NCBI GenBank assembly: GCA_015680685.1
Contig: MNCI01017890.1
Location: 1,005,332-1,069,331 of the forward strand
Direction: 5' to 3'
DNA: 64,000 nucleotides
DNA from: Gnetum montanum
Taxonomy: Eukaryota; Streptophyta; Gnetopsida; Gnetales; Gnetaceae
Part shown: one piece after another, positions 47,040-60,243 of the stretch
Layout of the letters: each line of letters opens with the position of its first letter
How positions within the stretch are numbered: the first letter of the stretch is position 1
Notes under the pieces: model-generated
Database searches by the model: none
What the model was told of the DNA's origin: nothing
The model's input: the letters and a program-made list of their open reading frames with translations, nothing else
Made by a program: the position numbers and the translations under genes

Positions 47040-48350
47040 ATTAGAAAGCCACAAAATATGCCCTTTCCACTTTGACCAATTCATTTTTTTTTTACATTTT
47101 ATGCCTCTTACATCAACCATTTTGCCTCATAACATAGCACAAATGGCCTCCAACCAGGAAGCCATATACATCTATGATCCTAAGGATCTAGCTGTGGTTG
47201 AGTAGGATAGGATATGGTAATGCAAAGTTATAAAAAGTGGAAGGAGTTGATCTAGAATACGATTGGAATGATATTAGATCATCCTAATCACAAGCTTCAT
47301 AAGGATCTCATGTAGCCTTGATGTGGATCACCTACCTATCATTTTCTCTCTACCATCATTTTCAAAACAAAACATACCACCCCAATACCTCATATCATAG
47401 TTACTTAATGTACTTATTATGAGGATCCCATAATCCTATGACATTTACTTCATTTGTCATGAAGTTTAACTTGAAATAATCATTAATCATCCTTGGTACC
47501 TATGAACTCCTTGTAATGAGAATATGCAAGGGCATTAGGAGCATATGCCTACTTTGGGAAGGATCCACTTGCATTCCCTTTGGTCTCCCTTAAGTTAAAA
47601 TTTCTATCCATCAATCATTTGCACAATTAATCTCATCTACCTATATTTGAACATCTAGAATTGCTTAATTTGGACATTTTAAATTCCTTCAAATGTGATC
47701 AAATCTTTCCACAAAGCATATGAAATCCTCTTTTATGTTGTTTTCATCATTCTACATATTTTTGAATTTCATTAGGCTCTTGTTTTATCCCAAAACTTGT
47801 CAAAATCACTTATTTTTCTTATGTACAAAATTGTTGCAAATAACTACATCAATGCAATGGCATGAATCAACACAACCCCATTGATGCATTCCCATCGACA
47901 CATCATAAAAATAGTATAAATATTCATGACACTTGGTCCTTTTTACATCATTTTTCAAAGTAGCAAGAAGATTTATTGTAATTTTTCAGAGCCAAATAAC
48001 CTTCCAAGAGTCATAACTCTCAAACTGTTAACCTATTTACACTCATTTTTTGATCCTTATGCTATTGGAGGTAAGCCCTTCATCAAACCTTTGGTTTCTC
48101 ACCAAAAAATTCAAAATTTTTGTATCTTCCCATGGTCAACCTATTAAAATAATATTAAAATCAACTATCATGAACCATCACATAAGCTCCAATAACTAAC
48201 AAATAAATTAATATTAAAATAATATAACTTTCCAAGATCACAAACAAAGCATTATAGTAATCAACTCTTAACACCCAAGATACAACATAACATGATCTAA
48301 TGAGAAATATATCAAAATAACTAAGGGTGAAATAGTAAAAGCTAATCATG
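47040..48350. other. No gene seen; leader or noncoding part of the Tat-type element
   Basis: Short open frames only. Around 47853-47905 a CATCGACACATC / CCCATTGATGCATTCCC stretch resembles 51420-51480 (CCCATCGATGTACCTCC), so pieces of one repeat family may flank the ORF at 48.4-51.2 kb. Confidence 0.35.
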
Positions 48351-48359
48351 GGTCATGTT

Positions 48360-51160
48360 TTTGATCATAGATGGTACCAAAACAAGGACTATAAGTAGGA
48401 GGACCTTCACAACCCAGTGAGAAGTGACCAAGAAGAGTAAGGAGCCAATAGTAGTAGTCACAATGGCCCTGAAAACAAGCACTAGAAGCAACCCTTGCCA
48501 CTAGATCCCTTTGGGAGGAGCCTTAAGTGGAATCTATTCACCAAATTCTCATTGCTAAAATAGGGCAACCTAGGCAAGATGAGGTTCCTAGACCAAGGCC
48601 TAGTCTAGAAGTTACTCTCCCCAAGGCTTTCCTAGAGAAGATAAGGACCAAAAAGGTCTAGAGTTCAATTCTTTAAGAGTTAAACTTTGGATCCTTCTTA
48701 GAGCTGACACTAGAGGACATTCGCACACAACTCCAGGGGTCTCACATGTGGCTTATTCTTTCCAATAATGGAGAATGATACATGGGGGAGAACAACTAAC
48801 AAGGAGATACATTGATTAAAATCAGAGACATTACTATCTCCTACTTGGTTAAGGACATTGTAGATATCCTCAAGTTGCCAAATACAAGGGCAAACTAGTA
48901 GAGATCTTGATGCATGTAGATCTAAAAGCAAAGAAAGAATGGATCCAACAGTGCTACGAAGTGGATCACAAGAAGTATGATGCTCTCACAAAGGCAGAGA
49001 GAGCATACTTCAAAATTGTGATCTATTACCTAAAGCCAATAGTAAGGCATAGCAAAGTCATTGCTTTTTCTACCTAAGCATGCATTGCTCTAAGTAGGAA
49101 GTTTCTAGTCAACCTTCTCCAACTAATTTTCATAGAAATAGAAAAATATTTCATGGAAAATGAAAAGGAAAGGAAGACCCTCCCCTCTTCATGTCTCATT
49201 TGCAACCTTTACAAAAGGGGAGGAATAGCCCACTATACTAATGATATGGTTTGTCATGCTTCTAATGCATCATGGTAGGAAATAATGAAAGATAAGGCAA
49301 TAGCCAAGTTACAAGAACATGAGCAACTATCACTATCACTTACAAGTCTAGAAACTACATCAAAGGCATGTGAAACTATTGGATAATTAAAAAAACGTTA
49401 GGAGTAGCAACTGCAGTAATATCAATCCTATGTAGATGGTGGAAAACCATTTGTCTACTGTTCAACCATGAGCCACTTGAACAATATCGCAAGAACCATC
49501 AGCTAACTAAACAATGAGATTGCCCCATGATTCTTAGCTCAAAGAAACCATGCACTATCAAGGCCTAATCCTAGTGCTCAAGAGGCCGCACTGTCCATCC
49601 TTAGATAAAAATTTCCTAAAATCTCAAAAAATGTCATGACCTTCTTACTGATTTTGGAGGAAGATGAGGGGATGATTGTCCTGGTCATGTAATACAAAGA
49701 CTACTTGACAGTGGTAGAAGTGGTGGTTGACAAGGTTGTTGAAGTCTTGAATGCTCTTGTGGCATCAATACCTGACATTTCTACCATGGTGGACATTTGT
49801 ACATCTGTAGGAGCAAGGAGTAGTTAGATGAGCATCGTCCAACATGAGGAAGTGTTGGAATATCTTTGATATCCTAGATGAGATCACTCCAAACCACTCA
49901 TAGTTACTCATGATAAGAGAAAAACTTCTCATTGATCATGCATAACTAAAGGAGATCATCATAGCCAATCAATAGTTGGGCACCAAAGTTGCTAAGTTGC
50001 ATGCCTATCTCTTCAACCGTATGATTCTTAGGTCCAAGATTACTAAGGATGAAGCTTTTTAATAGCTTTAATAAAGACTTTGAGAGGTTGAGAATGTAAA
50101 GGAGATCATGATCTTTGATGCTTCCTTGTCAAAACCCATGGATTTTAACACTAACAAGTACATATCATAGTTCTAGAAGAAGAACTTCATTCTCACAAAG
50201 GACAATCATTGCCTGCATAATGCTAAGTAATAAAAGGATTAACTAGTCAAATTAATATGCTAGTAGTAGGAGGAGCTCACCAAGGTGAATCTAGATCTGA
50301 GGACATTAACAGTACAAAATCAAAATCTCTTAATGGAGAAAGTCTATGCCCTTTATTAGAAAATTGTCATTGAGGTAGCCAACTAGAAGAACAAAGCCCT
50401 AAAATATAAATGCATGAAAAATCACTATAAGGACTAGGTTGGGCTTCTTAAAGAGGTCAATAGGAAAGATATCGAAATGGAAAAGGAAAAAATGAATGAG
50501 GCCCTCCAACAACTCTAACAGAGAGGTGATGTATGGCAACTAATCTTTAATGGACTAAATTTGTTTAACAAGGCCAAAATCTATCTCAAGGAGCTGCAGA
50601 TTGAAAAGATGATGGAATACATAGAGCTTACCAACTTCTATTTTTCAAACTTAGTGATGTTGATAGCAAGAAGATCAAGGATTGAGTTGGAAAAGTAAGT
50701 GACTATTTCCTACCTTCTCTACAAGGAAAAATTTAAGCTCCATGAGGAGATAAAATAAAAGTTGAAAATAGCCAACACGGAGCCTAAATTTCTCAGAAGC
50801 AAATTTACTAACCAATAATCTATTGCTAAGAACCCTATCAAGAGAATGAACAATTACGAAGAACTGTAGAAACTTGTCAAGATGTTCAACATAGAACGTA
50901 AAAATTTTATAGCCTAGTTTGTCAATGTGAAGGAACTATTTTCTTCAATAACCTACCCATGAGATATTCTTGCACCAGTCCACATCAGTGAAGCTACATT
51001 GACCATGTATGATTAAAGAAGAAAATATGAAAGCACTTCTAAATGCTTTCAAACTTCTATTAGAAGTAGCAGTAGTAGTAGGCCAACCTCAATCTCCACC
51101 AATGCTAGGATAGGATGAGGGACCATCATAGTCATAGGAGCCTCCACCTTTGGGCACTAT
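48360..51160 (+). pseudogene. Plus-strand decayed ORF: retrotransposon-associated protein with coiled-coil tail
   Basis: The segment read codon by codon, from about 48720 to 49280, is one frame with a few stops; coding-like sequence with more breaks continues to about 51120. The stretch IKIRDITISYLVKDIVDILK (about 48818-48877) matches in pattern VRGVKLSF...FLSDLFGVP of the minus-strand pseudogene at 5.7-10.3 kb. Then LPSSCLICNLYKRGGI (near 49185) resembles the conserved LPYGxLITxLxxxxGV region of a plant transposon-associated family (Pfam PF20167, from memory). The rest is charged and helical (for example LLYKEKFKLHEEIK near 50725). It follows a plus-strand Tat-type primer-binding site at 46320, where Ogre-type elements carry an extra ORF1 before gag. 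No gag or pol follows. Function unknown. Confidence 0.5.
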
Positions 51161-51199
51161 TTAAGACCTCATTCCATCTTTGGCTATCTTACAAGCACT

Positions 51200-52700
51200 T
51201 ATTGATTTTTTGTAAAGCATTCAATTTTATTGTAATGAACACTCATTTTTGTAATAATGTACAATTTTCCAATTAGAGTTAGTTAAGAATCTGTCTATCT
51301 ATCCTTTAGTTAATAAATTTCATACCTCGTAATATTATAAGAAATTCAATCCTAAATCTATTTACTTAAGGATGAGTTTTTAGTTAGTTGTGGTGATATG
51401 ATGAGAATCAATAGGACAAGGTGCATCAATGCAACCCTATCAATGCAGCCCCATCGATGTACCTCCATCAATACATGGTAGGATGTGTTGATGTAAATAA
51501 GTTGACATTGATTTAGTCACTACCTATATAAATGCATGCATCCTCTCATTTATGACCCTTTTCAATCATAGACTTAGCTGAACTCTTATAGTTTCTTTTT
51601 CCTAAAGTTAGAATATTTTTCCTCTAAGTGCCTATAGTGTGAACCTAAGAGAGTACATAGAGTTCTATTTGAATGCCCATGTACTTGAACACACTGACAT
51701 GATGATAATAAAATTGAGATTTCCTATATCCATTGTAGTACTTTAACTAGATTAACTTTACTTTCTGCACTTTACTTACATTTTTCGTTACTATCCATAA
51801 TTAAGTAATTAATATTACTAATGTTATTAATCATAAACACATGAATATGACCACTTTGAACATAACTCCCAATAATGGATACTTGGTACACCCAGTAATA
51901 GCCACTTGGTAACTTAGTAGTGTTAATACTAGTTTGGGATGTGTATAGCAAGTTGGAATAGTTACATCACATTAGAATAATTAGTTACTTGATTAGCTAA
52001 TTAGTTAGATAATTGATTGTTAAACCTTTATCCAATTGTTTAGCCATTAGGATAAAAATATATCAAAAATAATTACAAAAATATATCTCATGTGTCTTAA
52101 CCAGACTTAATCATGTGTACTGATAAAACACAAATGTAAGTTAGGAAGATAACAACTTTGCAACTACATGATTCACTACTTAGGAATATCAGTCACTTGG
52201 GTAACTAAGTCTATGAAATTCAACCAAATTGCTCATAAATGCTTGTGATTCATATGGTTGTGCATAGGGGATACCTACCACTCATTAGATGGGTGGGCCC
52301 ATTAGAGCCAATATCCTATAGGGCCTCTAGTCATTACAAAATACAAAGGATGCATTTGAAATTATCCACACTTTGATCAATGTAATAAGTACACAACACT
52401 ATAGTTATAAATTAATCTTTGGTAGATCATTCATCTATGAAATAACATACTAGAAGGTTATGCATTGATCATTCTGATTCCATCAAAAATATGACATTCT
52501 TAGATAGCTCTACTTCATATGGATGTAGATTCAATATCATCCATTTTGTAAAATAGCATTGAATTTTTATCTTTCCAGAACTACTTTGAACTTTGTGTCT
52601 ATTTTCCTTACCTATTACTATTGATGGATGCATATGTTCATGCTTTTGCTACTTCAACCAAATTTGAATAAATGCAAATATTATAAAATGTAAAAGTATA
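51200..52700 (+). other. Noncoding stretch with LTR-like promoter
   Basis: AT-rich with no coding frame. CCTATATAAATGC at 51523-51535, followed by a CATGCATCC start-like region, looks like an LTR core promoter. Boundaries of any LTR could not be fixed. Confidence 0.35.
51523..51535 (+). promoter_or_regulatory. TATA-box-like element
   Basis: CCTATATAAATGC, resembling the CCTATAAATA boxes of the Tat-type LTRs. Supported by sequence only. Confidence 0.4.
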
Positions 52701-52739
52701 GGAGTTTATCTTGTTAATTCCCTGACAAATTAGAATAGA

Positions 52740-54620
52740 ATAAATAGATTTTGGACCCATTTGTTGCTCTAGTTGATTATGTTGACAAAGCTATTTTTGA
52801 TCCTAGTGATTGTACAGTTAATAAAGTAGCCATTGATGTAGTTGCTAGATCTACAAATTATATTATATTATATGTCATTATTGTATCTTATATTATATTT
52901 TAATTATATAATTCAATATATATCAATCATTTTGCATATGGTGAATCAAAGTTTTTTCTTTATTTAGCTAAAAATTTCCTCATTTATAGCAAAAATCCAA
53001 AAGACCTAGTGCATTTGCATGTTCTATTTAACTAAGGCTAAGGATAAGGTTGTTTTCCTTTCTCTCCTAGTCCCTCAAAACCATGGTATTAATGAATAAA
53101 ACTTCATAGAACTTATATGAATATGTGATATAAGGTCTTGAATGTGTGCTCCTTACTCTCTATATATGTACTTTTTTGGACTAACTTTGATCTAAGTTTC
53201 CTAAGCTTTATGATTTTGGGGAACTTAGCAAGTGTCTTATCATCTTCTTTATTAACTATGTTTGAGTCTTTAAACTAATTCTATATTATAAGCCATGCTA
53301 AGGACCTATGATTGTGGGTAGGGGTGAATATAGCAAACTAGTGGATCTAGTAGTCAACAATGATTTGGACTTTATAGAGGCTTTCATAGCACCTATTTTG
53401 AGATATGGGACAAATTGTGATGCTCATGAAACAATTTATAATTTCTTCATCCTTGGCATTCATCAAGTAGGTCATGTGAGTTGTCCAGTATCTTCTACAA
53501 CTAATGAGACCATGATCCCTAAGCCTTTAAAGTATCTTTTTCATAGGTGCCTTTATGTGGATCATCTAGTGTTTGGAAGTTATCATGATACTAAAATACC
53601 CCATCTAAAACTAGTGTTCCATTTCCTCTTCAATCTCCCAAGCCCCTGAATTATACAATAATAACTTCAAAATTCTTAACAATTTGCCTAATCATGAGAC
53701 TATCTATTTTCTAGGTACATTGCTTTGGCATGATATTTCCCCTGATCTTCACCAAATGCACTTGATGATGAAGCAAAATACCCCCATGCTCACTCAAGAC
53801 TTAGCATTAAATTTATTTCAAGAACATTTACTAGTTTCATCACATTATATAGATCCCTTTCATCCTTATCCCATTTGCTAGCTATTGGAATAGGATACTT
53901 CCTACTAGATCCTCCAACTTGGAACAAATGATGGAGCATATGTGAAAAGCTATAATATGGATACAATACTTTTCTCTCCAATGCTTCTCTATATTTTACA
54001 ATAATTTGATGGGAGTTTTTCTACAAGAAAAGCTTTCTCATTTTGCCCTCAAAGAGACTTCCTAAATAACTATATCAAAAACTTCTACCATAATCTAACC
54101 AACTATGTAAGTCAATCCTATGGAGCCTATCTCAAGGTTAAGACTAAATTTTATGAAGTGGATGATACATTTTTGGATTCTTCTTATGAGCTCTATAATA
54201 TTTGCAATTCCCAGTAAAACCAAAACATAATAAGATCATATCAAACAAGAAAAAAAGGTAATGATATCATATCAAAAGAACAAAAATATAATGCCCTATG
54301 GATAGATATTTTAAAAAATTAGGGTTGGTGGAACAGTAAAAAAAACATGAGTTTTATCTTTTTAATTAATTAGTATAACCTTTTCACTCAAAAAATATGC
54401 AATCAATGTGAAAAAAATACAATGCTAGATCAAATTGCATTTTTTATATCCCATGTCTTAGGAAGTTATTCTAAGTCCTTATCTAGGGTTGGATGATTTC
54501 TTCAAGCCATCATTACTAACACTCAAAGTGATCACACTAAAACATAGTTCTATATGGAATATTTTGCAAGTGATGAGGTCACATAAATGTTGGATATAGC
54601 TAGCTAATATAACCCATGAT
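52740..54620 (+). pseudogene. Unidentified plus-strand coding debris
   Basis: Coding-like pieces in separate blocks: 52741-52880 (LDPFVALVDYVDKAIFDPSD), an open 113-residue frame at 53308-53649 (ending PHLKLVFHFLFNLPSP), and 54390-54605 (KNTMLDQIAFFISHVLGSYS, then FYMEYFASDEV, with stops). The gaps between blocks are AT-rich and could be introns. I recognise no domain. They may be exons of one decayed gene of the same retroelement-associated kind; this is a guess. Confidence 0.3.
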
Positions 54621-56768
54621 TAGGGATAATTTATAGTTATATATTTCTTGACTTATAATTATGTATTGCTCCTTGTTGTTACTATACTAATGAGAGCTAC
54701 CTATTACAAAATCTTGTTTGGTAGTGATAGAAGATTCATGGAAGGATTCTAGCAAAAACATTTGTAAGTACTAACTTAAGAAATATTTTAAGATAAAAGC
54801 CAAAAAAAAATTTATACTTGTGTCATGGATGCTTAGGAAGTTTCACTATACTTAAAATTAAAATATCATAGAATAACCTTGCCTTACATTATAAGCTATT
54901 CCTCACAATTAGTTTGATCAATTGACAATCAAGATATTCACCATGTTATAATTTTTTAATTCTAGCTTGTGTTTTTCTACTAGTGTATCTAGCCCATCTA
55001 CACCAAACTCTTGATGACCATGCAGTAATTCAACATCAACCATTTATCTCTTGGCCTAGTGAACATGTACATCAATGTAAAGACTCAAGATAATGAAGGA
55101 TATAAATATACTTATGCTTTAATCAACATCCCACAAGATGAAACAACATCACCTATGCTAATGAATTTATACCTACATGACTATGACCTGAGAATTAGTA
55201 AAAGTGGCCACTATATAAGGTACATTGGGTAATTCCTTATTGAATTATGAAATTTGATTTACCATACCTATCTATTACCATCATACACCATAAAATATTT
55301 GCATGTATATTAATGAAAAATAGATGCTAGCAAGTGGAATAAAAGAGGCATGGGTTAGGCTCATAAAAAAGACCAGGAAACTTTGATGAACAACAATGTG
55401 TACTATGCCCTAAGAATCAATAGTGGTACAAAGTCAATAGACTTTGCAATAGGCCTTGTAATGAACTACTTTATTAAGCTAGCATATGAGTGGATCTTTA
55501 TGAGTACCATGGCAAAGATAAATACAAGCTAAAAATAAAAATTCACCAAACACAAATTAAAGCTACCCATCAAAGCTTGGTTAAAATAATCTCAAGAGTT
55601 AAATAAGTAGCTAAGGAACTAACATAATAAAATAGATAGTTCTCTAGCTCACATGATATATATCTTATCCTCCATATTTGAAGCCCTCATGGAGAAGGTG
55701 TTTACCTTTCTTTGATGCTTCCATCACTAAAAAAACCTCATGCTATAGGAGTCCACTAAAATAATCACTATCTTATCACAAAATCAGCAATCTATAACCA
55801 TAAATTTGGTAGGCATCAAGTTGTTATCTAGATAACCACCCCATCCCTTCCTTCCCCCTCCCTTCCCCTTTCCCCCAACCACTTGATTTTTGAACCCTTA
55901 GACTAAAAGTAAGGTTCCATTTCCTTAGTTAAACCCAAATGAAAAACCTCTAATACAAAAAAAAATAGCTAAGAGAATATTAAAAGGATAAATCAAGCTC
56001 CATATAGGCTAAATGCTAACTGTAACTTGAGAAGGAAGCATTAGGAACCTCTTTTGGATTTTATCATGTGACCTACTTATCTCTCCAGCTTTCAACAATG
56101 TATAAGCTAGGTAAGACGTAAGCTAGGTTTAGAAGATTCAATGTAACTAAGTCCAAGTTGGTCAATTGTATAACCCAACTCAGTATGACTCCATCTTGAA
56201 TAAAATAATAGATTTCCATTTAAAGTATCTAATTCTAGCCCATTCCCCCACCCTAGATGCACCTAGGTAAGATAAATAAAAAAATAAGTATACAATATCT
56301 GCTTTAAGCTCCCTTGATATAGAGAACTAGTTGATATAGTTGTGCTCATAATTATGAATGTGTGATTGATGTATGTTAATGATGAAGATACTAGACTAGG
56401 TCTATTTATTTAGAGTATAAGATCCACTTTGTATTTATGTATTATTAGAATAATGTTGAGCTAACATGAATTACATGCCGCCAATCATCCAAGTACAAGT
56501 GATGACTTTAGTTCTTATTAAAGCCTACATCTTTCATTGATAGTATCATCATTACTCTCTAGCTTGATGTTTAAGAGACCACTTCCAATAACTCTAGTGT
56601 CTGCTTCCCACCTCTTCAAAGGAAATACCTTGTATATGCTAAATGAAAGCATCTTTACAATTATAATTATTTCTCTTAGTACCAATGGAGCTAGTCATTT
56701 ACAACAACTATTCAAGTAGCCAAGACCCATGTTATGACATGATTCTACATTTATCCAACCTTCCTACT
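54620..56768. other. No gene seen
   Basis: AT-rich, short frames only. One pyrimidine-rich C/T tract lies at about 55845-55876. No RNA gene or repeat recognised. Confidence 0.4.
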
Positions 56769-57280
56769 TATAACATCCCATCCCTTGTTAAGGGTGCAAA
56801 CAATTGTAAACAATGTAATTAACCTTCTAATGAAGGGACACCTCATTATGAGGAGTTATGATTATTCATGTATTTCTTAGAAAAGGGTTTGACCTATGTC
56901 ATTTAAGGCTAGGGTTAGACGTCATGCTAGGCATGGAGTTATGGAGCTAGGAGAGGAAAGTAATGAGAGCTAGGTGAAGTGGGACAAGAAGGGACTGATC
57001 ACCCCTTTGGCAAGATAGCCTAACCATGGTGGTAGTGCCAAGTTGCTAGTAAGGCTTAAGTGGCATGGGAAGATAACCCAAAGGGTGTTACAGTACTCTC
57101 TTCTATTAATAAATTTTTTTTGTTTTTATATTTCCATTCTTCAATACCAATTATTTATTTACCAATTAATTTATTTCTTAAATATTTATAATGTTTCCAG
57201 TATATTATATAAGAAAATGATGAATGCAATAATAAATTAAGCGATCGTATTTTTATAGCATCCAGGAATAGGATGTCACA
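56769..57280 (+). repeat. Gypsy-type LTR
   Basis: 512 bp from TATAACATCCCATCC (TG expected at the start) to GGATGTCACA at 57271-57280; the near-complementary ends (ACATCC / GGATGT) are typical of plant Ty3/gypsy LTRs. A degenerate initiator-Met primer-binding site follows at once. I found no matching second LTR in the window. Confidence 0.7.
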
Positions 57281-57282
57281 TT

Positions 57283-57293
57283 TGGTATCGAAG
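57283..57293 (+). other. Degenerate tRNA-iMet primer-binding site
   Basis: TGGTATCGAAG, close to TGGTATCAGAGC with a small change, begins two bases after the LTR at 56769-57280. Confidence 0.6.
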
Positions 57294-57539
57294 AAAACCT
57301 TAATTCAGGAACCAAAGTGGAAGAAAAAAATTATTTTATTATTATTGTTATTATATAACACAAGTACATGTAAGAAAAATAATAAAATGGAATAAAATAT
57401 TATTTTATTTTATTTTATGTTGTAACAGAGGAGGAGGAGTGAGAGGAAGTACATCTAAGTAGGCTACAGAAAAGGAAGAATAGGAGAAAGAACCAGAATG
57501 GAAAAGATGTAAATAAAGAACTATCTTCAATTGTGATTT

Positions 57540-59687
57540 CTTTCTTCAATAGTGGCATCCATCTTACTAAGCACTACCTTGCATCTAGCCAATCTATCAC
57601 AGAATTGTTTGATGTACTTAGTCACACATCTTACTGTAGCTGTTGATTCATCCTTTCTCTTAAGTTGGATCTTCAAAATATCCATCTGTATTGATCAATC
57701 ATCTATGTCCTTTTGCCAATCCTTCTCCTTTTTCTATAGAAACAAGATTTAAATTATGAGGTATGAACAAATCAGCAAAAAAAAAGCAGAAAGCATAAAG
57801 AATAAAAAGAATAAAAAAATTATTACCTAAAATCAATTGTTGTCAATTTGGAGGAACTATTCACGAGTCTCTAGATGGTGAGCATAGCATGTTTCACTTT
57901 CCAATTCTGCTAAGAGTTGCTCTAGATCTTTTACAACATTTGAAGAATCCTCAAGAACGGGATGCAAAGATGATGGAACCCTAGCCTATATTAAATCATA
58001 ATCTACCTTGAAGATGCATGATTGAGACTCTTATAGATGGTAAGCACCCTCATGACCAAAATAGGATTTATTATTAGAAATTCACTGACTAATACATTGA
58101 AGAAGCACAAGTTCTTCTTCAGCAACTACCACTATCGTTTTCATTGAATAAGAAGAACCTAAGATAGAGAAAGAAGAAACCACTGGAATAGACTCAAAAA
58201 ATGATGTTAGTGTTACTTGTAAGAGGGAACCTCTTCTAGATATCCTAAAAAAAGGAGGCATGTCTGGTAATCTAGATGGAGGAATGGAAGTTTATTCGAA
58301 AGTGGCACCTTCATCATCTCTATCCATCTCTTGGATAAAGTACTATCACTTCATAGACATCTACAACACAAAAAAAAATCAACATCATACAAAGGAAAGA
58401 TGGAAGTATTCAAACCTTTAAATAACTAAAACTTACCTCTAATTTTTTTCCCTTATCTTCTCTTAAACTTTTTCAAGTTTTTTAGGGTTGTTGTTGAGCC
58501 TTTTGTAGGACTTGTTGTCTTATAACTACTAGACTGCCAGAAATTTTCCTAATACGTTGCTTTTGCAAAAATAAATTTATTAGAAAAAACAAATAAGACA
58601 TTAAACTAAGTTATTGTGTATATATGTGTATGTATATTTAAATACATACCTTGGGAGTAGAAAACATGATTTGTTCTTGTGGTTGAACAATACCAAAGTT
58701 GAAGTACCTTGAACTTCTTCAACTTGTGTAGCTCCAGCACTATGCATTAGTTCATTCTACAGCCCAGATTGCACTATCAAATACATAAAATAAATACATA
58801 ATCAACAACAAGGAAATAATAAAAACATTAAAATACCTCATTGATTTTCTCCTGATTCTAAGCATGCTGTAAAGCCAACTAACCTTTTTTGGCATCCATA
58901 ATCTTACTCCTTATAACTCTCTCATATTCAAAAAATTCAAGGCATAACCAAGGATTGTAATGACTAAAATTTTTTTTTGGATGGTCATAACTTAGGATCA
59001 TACACATGAACAAGGATACACAAACTAGGGTATAAGATTTGGAAGGATTTTGCTAGGCAACAGTAATTCCAATCATGGCATTATACCAGGCAGAGAAATA
59101 AGACAACGACCAATCATAAATTCTACCAATTATGCCACCATGAAGTATGAAAATAAAATAAGAATTAACATAGGATTGCTATCTATACCACAAAACCTTG
59201 CTATAGATAAGTAGACATAAATCCATGTAAACCTCATTAATAAAATCTCCATGAACAAATTGGTTTTTTCCAAGGGTAGAATCAGTAAGATAATCAGATA
59301 ATTCCTTCTTGCAAAAAGATTTAAATTTTGGGGAATAAGTTAAAGTAATTAAAGGATCCTGTCCTTGCTAAAAACTTAAGGTTTCTTGAATATCACAAAG
59401 AAGGATTGTTATTGCTCTAAAAACTAAATGGGTAGTAGAACTTTTCTTACTATTGTAATGTTCACATCATTCCATAAGAACATCCTTGTAATGGGAGACT
59501 CTAAAAATAGGGAAAACAAGTAAATTAGCAGACCTAGAAGTGGTAAGGTACTAGAAACCTTCCCTTCTCAAGTAAACTACGAAAACAATCGAAAGTAGAG
59601 AGTACATTATTTTGGTGTAAAATAATAGTGGGCAATTTGACAGTGACCTGAAGGGGTTTGAGGTGAAGCTTAACGTTTAGGAGTCAT
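57540..59687 (-). pseudogene. Second spliced minus-strand pseudogene, retroelement-associated
   Basis: Exons on the minus strand are separated by short introns with GT-AG ends. From right to left: first exon(s) from a possible ATG at 59687 down to about 58838, then about 58769-58650, 58559-58437, 58360-57827, and 57733 to about 57540. Clear introns are 58560-58649, 58361-58436 (GTAAGTTTTAG to GTGTTGTAG) and 57734-57826. A TATA-like sequence (59794-59800, minus) lies 107 bp upstream of the ATG. Readable protein includes THLVFRAITILLCDIQETLS (about 59430-59375), a basic stretch KISGSLVVIRQQVLQKAQQQ, and coiled-coil-like RVPSSLHPVLEDSSNVVKDL and KMDATIEERN. Stops and one frameshift near 59.5 kb break it. 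It lies antisense to the LTR and primer-binding site at 56769-57293, an arrangement like that at 5-10.3 kb. I do not recognise the protein. Confidence 0.5.
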
Positions 59688-60147
59688 GATAAAGATGGTT
59701 AGAGTTCTTTGATGATAGGAAATCTTCAAGCTTCTCTGCTATCCATCTTCTCTTGATATTGAGTTGTGATGGGCAAGTCATCCTTCTTCTCACATTTATA
59801 ATACAATTGTAAGAATCTTAGTAAAAGCAAAGAGAAAGTTATAACTTAAGTTGAACAAAGATTTAATAAAAGCTAACGTGCACTCTTTTAAAGAAAAAGG
59901 TAATGTTTACTTTTTATTTTTAAAAAGCTAACATGATGTTATAATTTCAATGTTCACTAAAAATGGAATTATCTATTGTTTAACTCAAAGAGCTCTCCAA
60001 GACGATTCCAATGGTACCAATTTCATCAAAATCTAACTTACAGTTTGAAAGATATGGTAATTCTCGAGTTACATGTAGTTTTTAGAAAAAATTTAAAAAT
60101 TAATTTAAATTCTTTTATTTTAATTTTAAATTTTTTAAAAAAATTGG

Positions 60148-60200
60148 GGTGTGGGGGGTAGGAGGTCTCAGGTTCAAACCCAAGCCCCAAGAAATTGTAT
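60148..60200 (+). repeat. tRNA-SINE-like B-box remnant
   Basis: GGAGGTCTCAGGTTCAAACC contains a sequence close to the RNA polymerase III B box and resembles the same part of plant tRNA-derived SINEs. It is followed by an A/T-rich tail. No A box is visible upstream, so at most a truncated SINE. Confidence 0.3.
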
Positions 60201-60243
60201 ATAAAAAAAATTTATTAAAAATATATAAAAAATAAAAAAGAAA

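Noticed and set aside
60148-60200. A tRNA gene at the B-box-like sequence
   Set aside because: No A box, acceptor stem or anticodon arm can be drawn around it.
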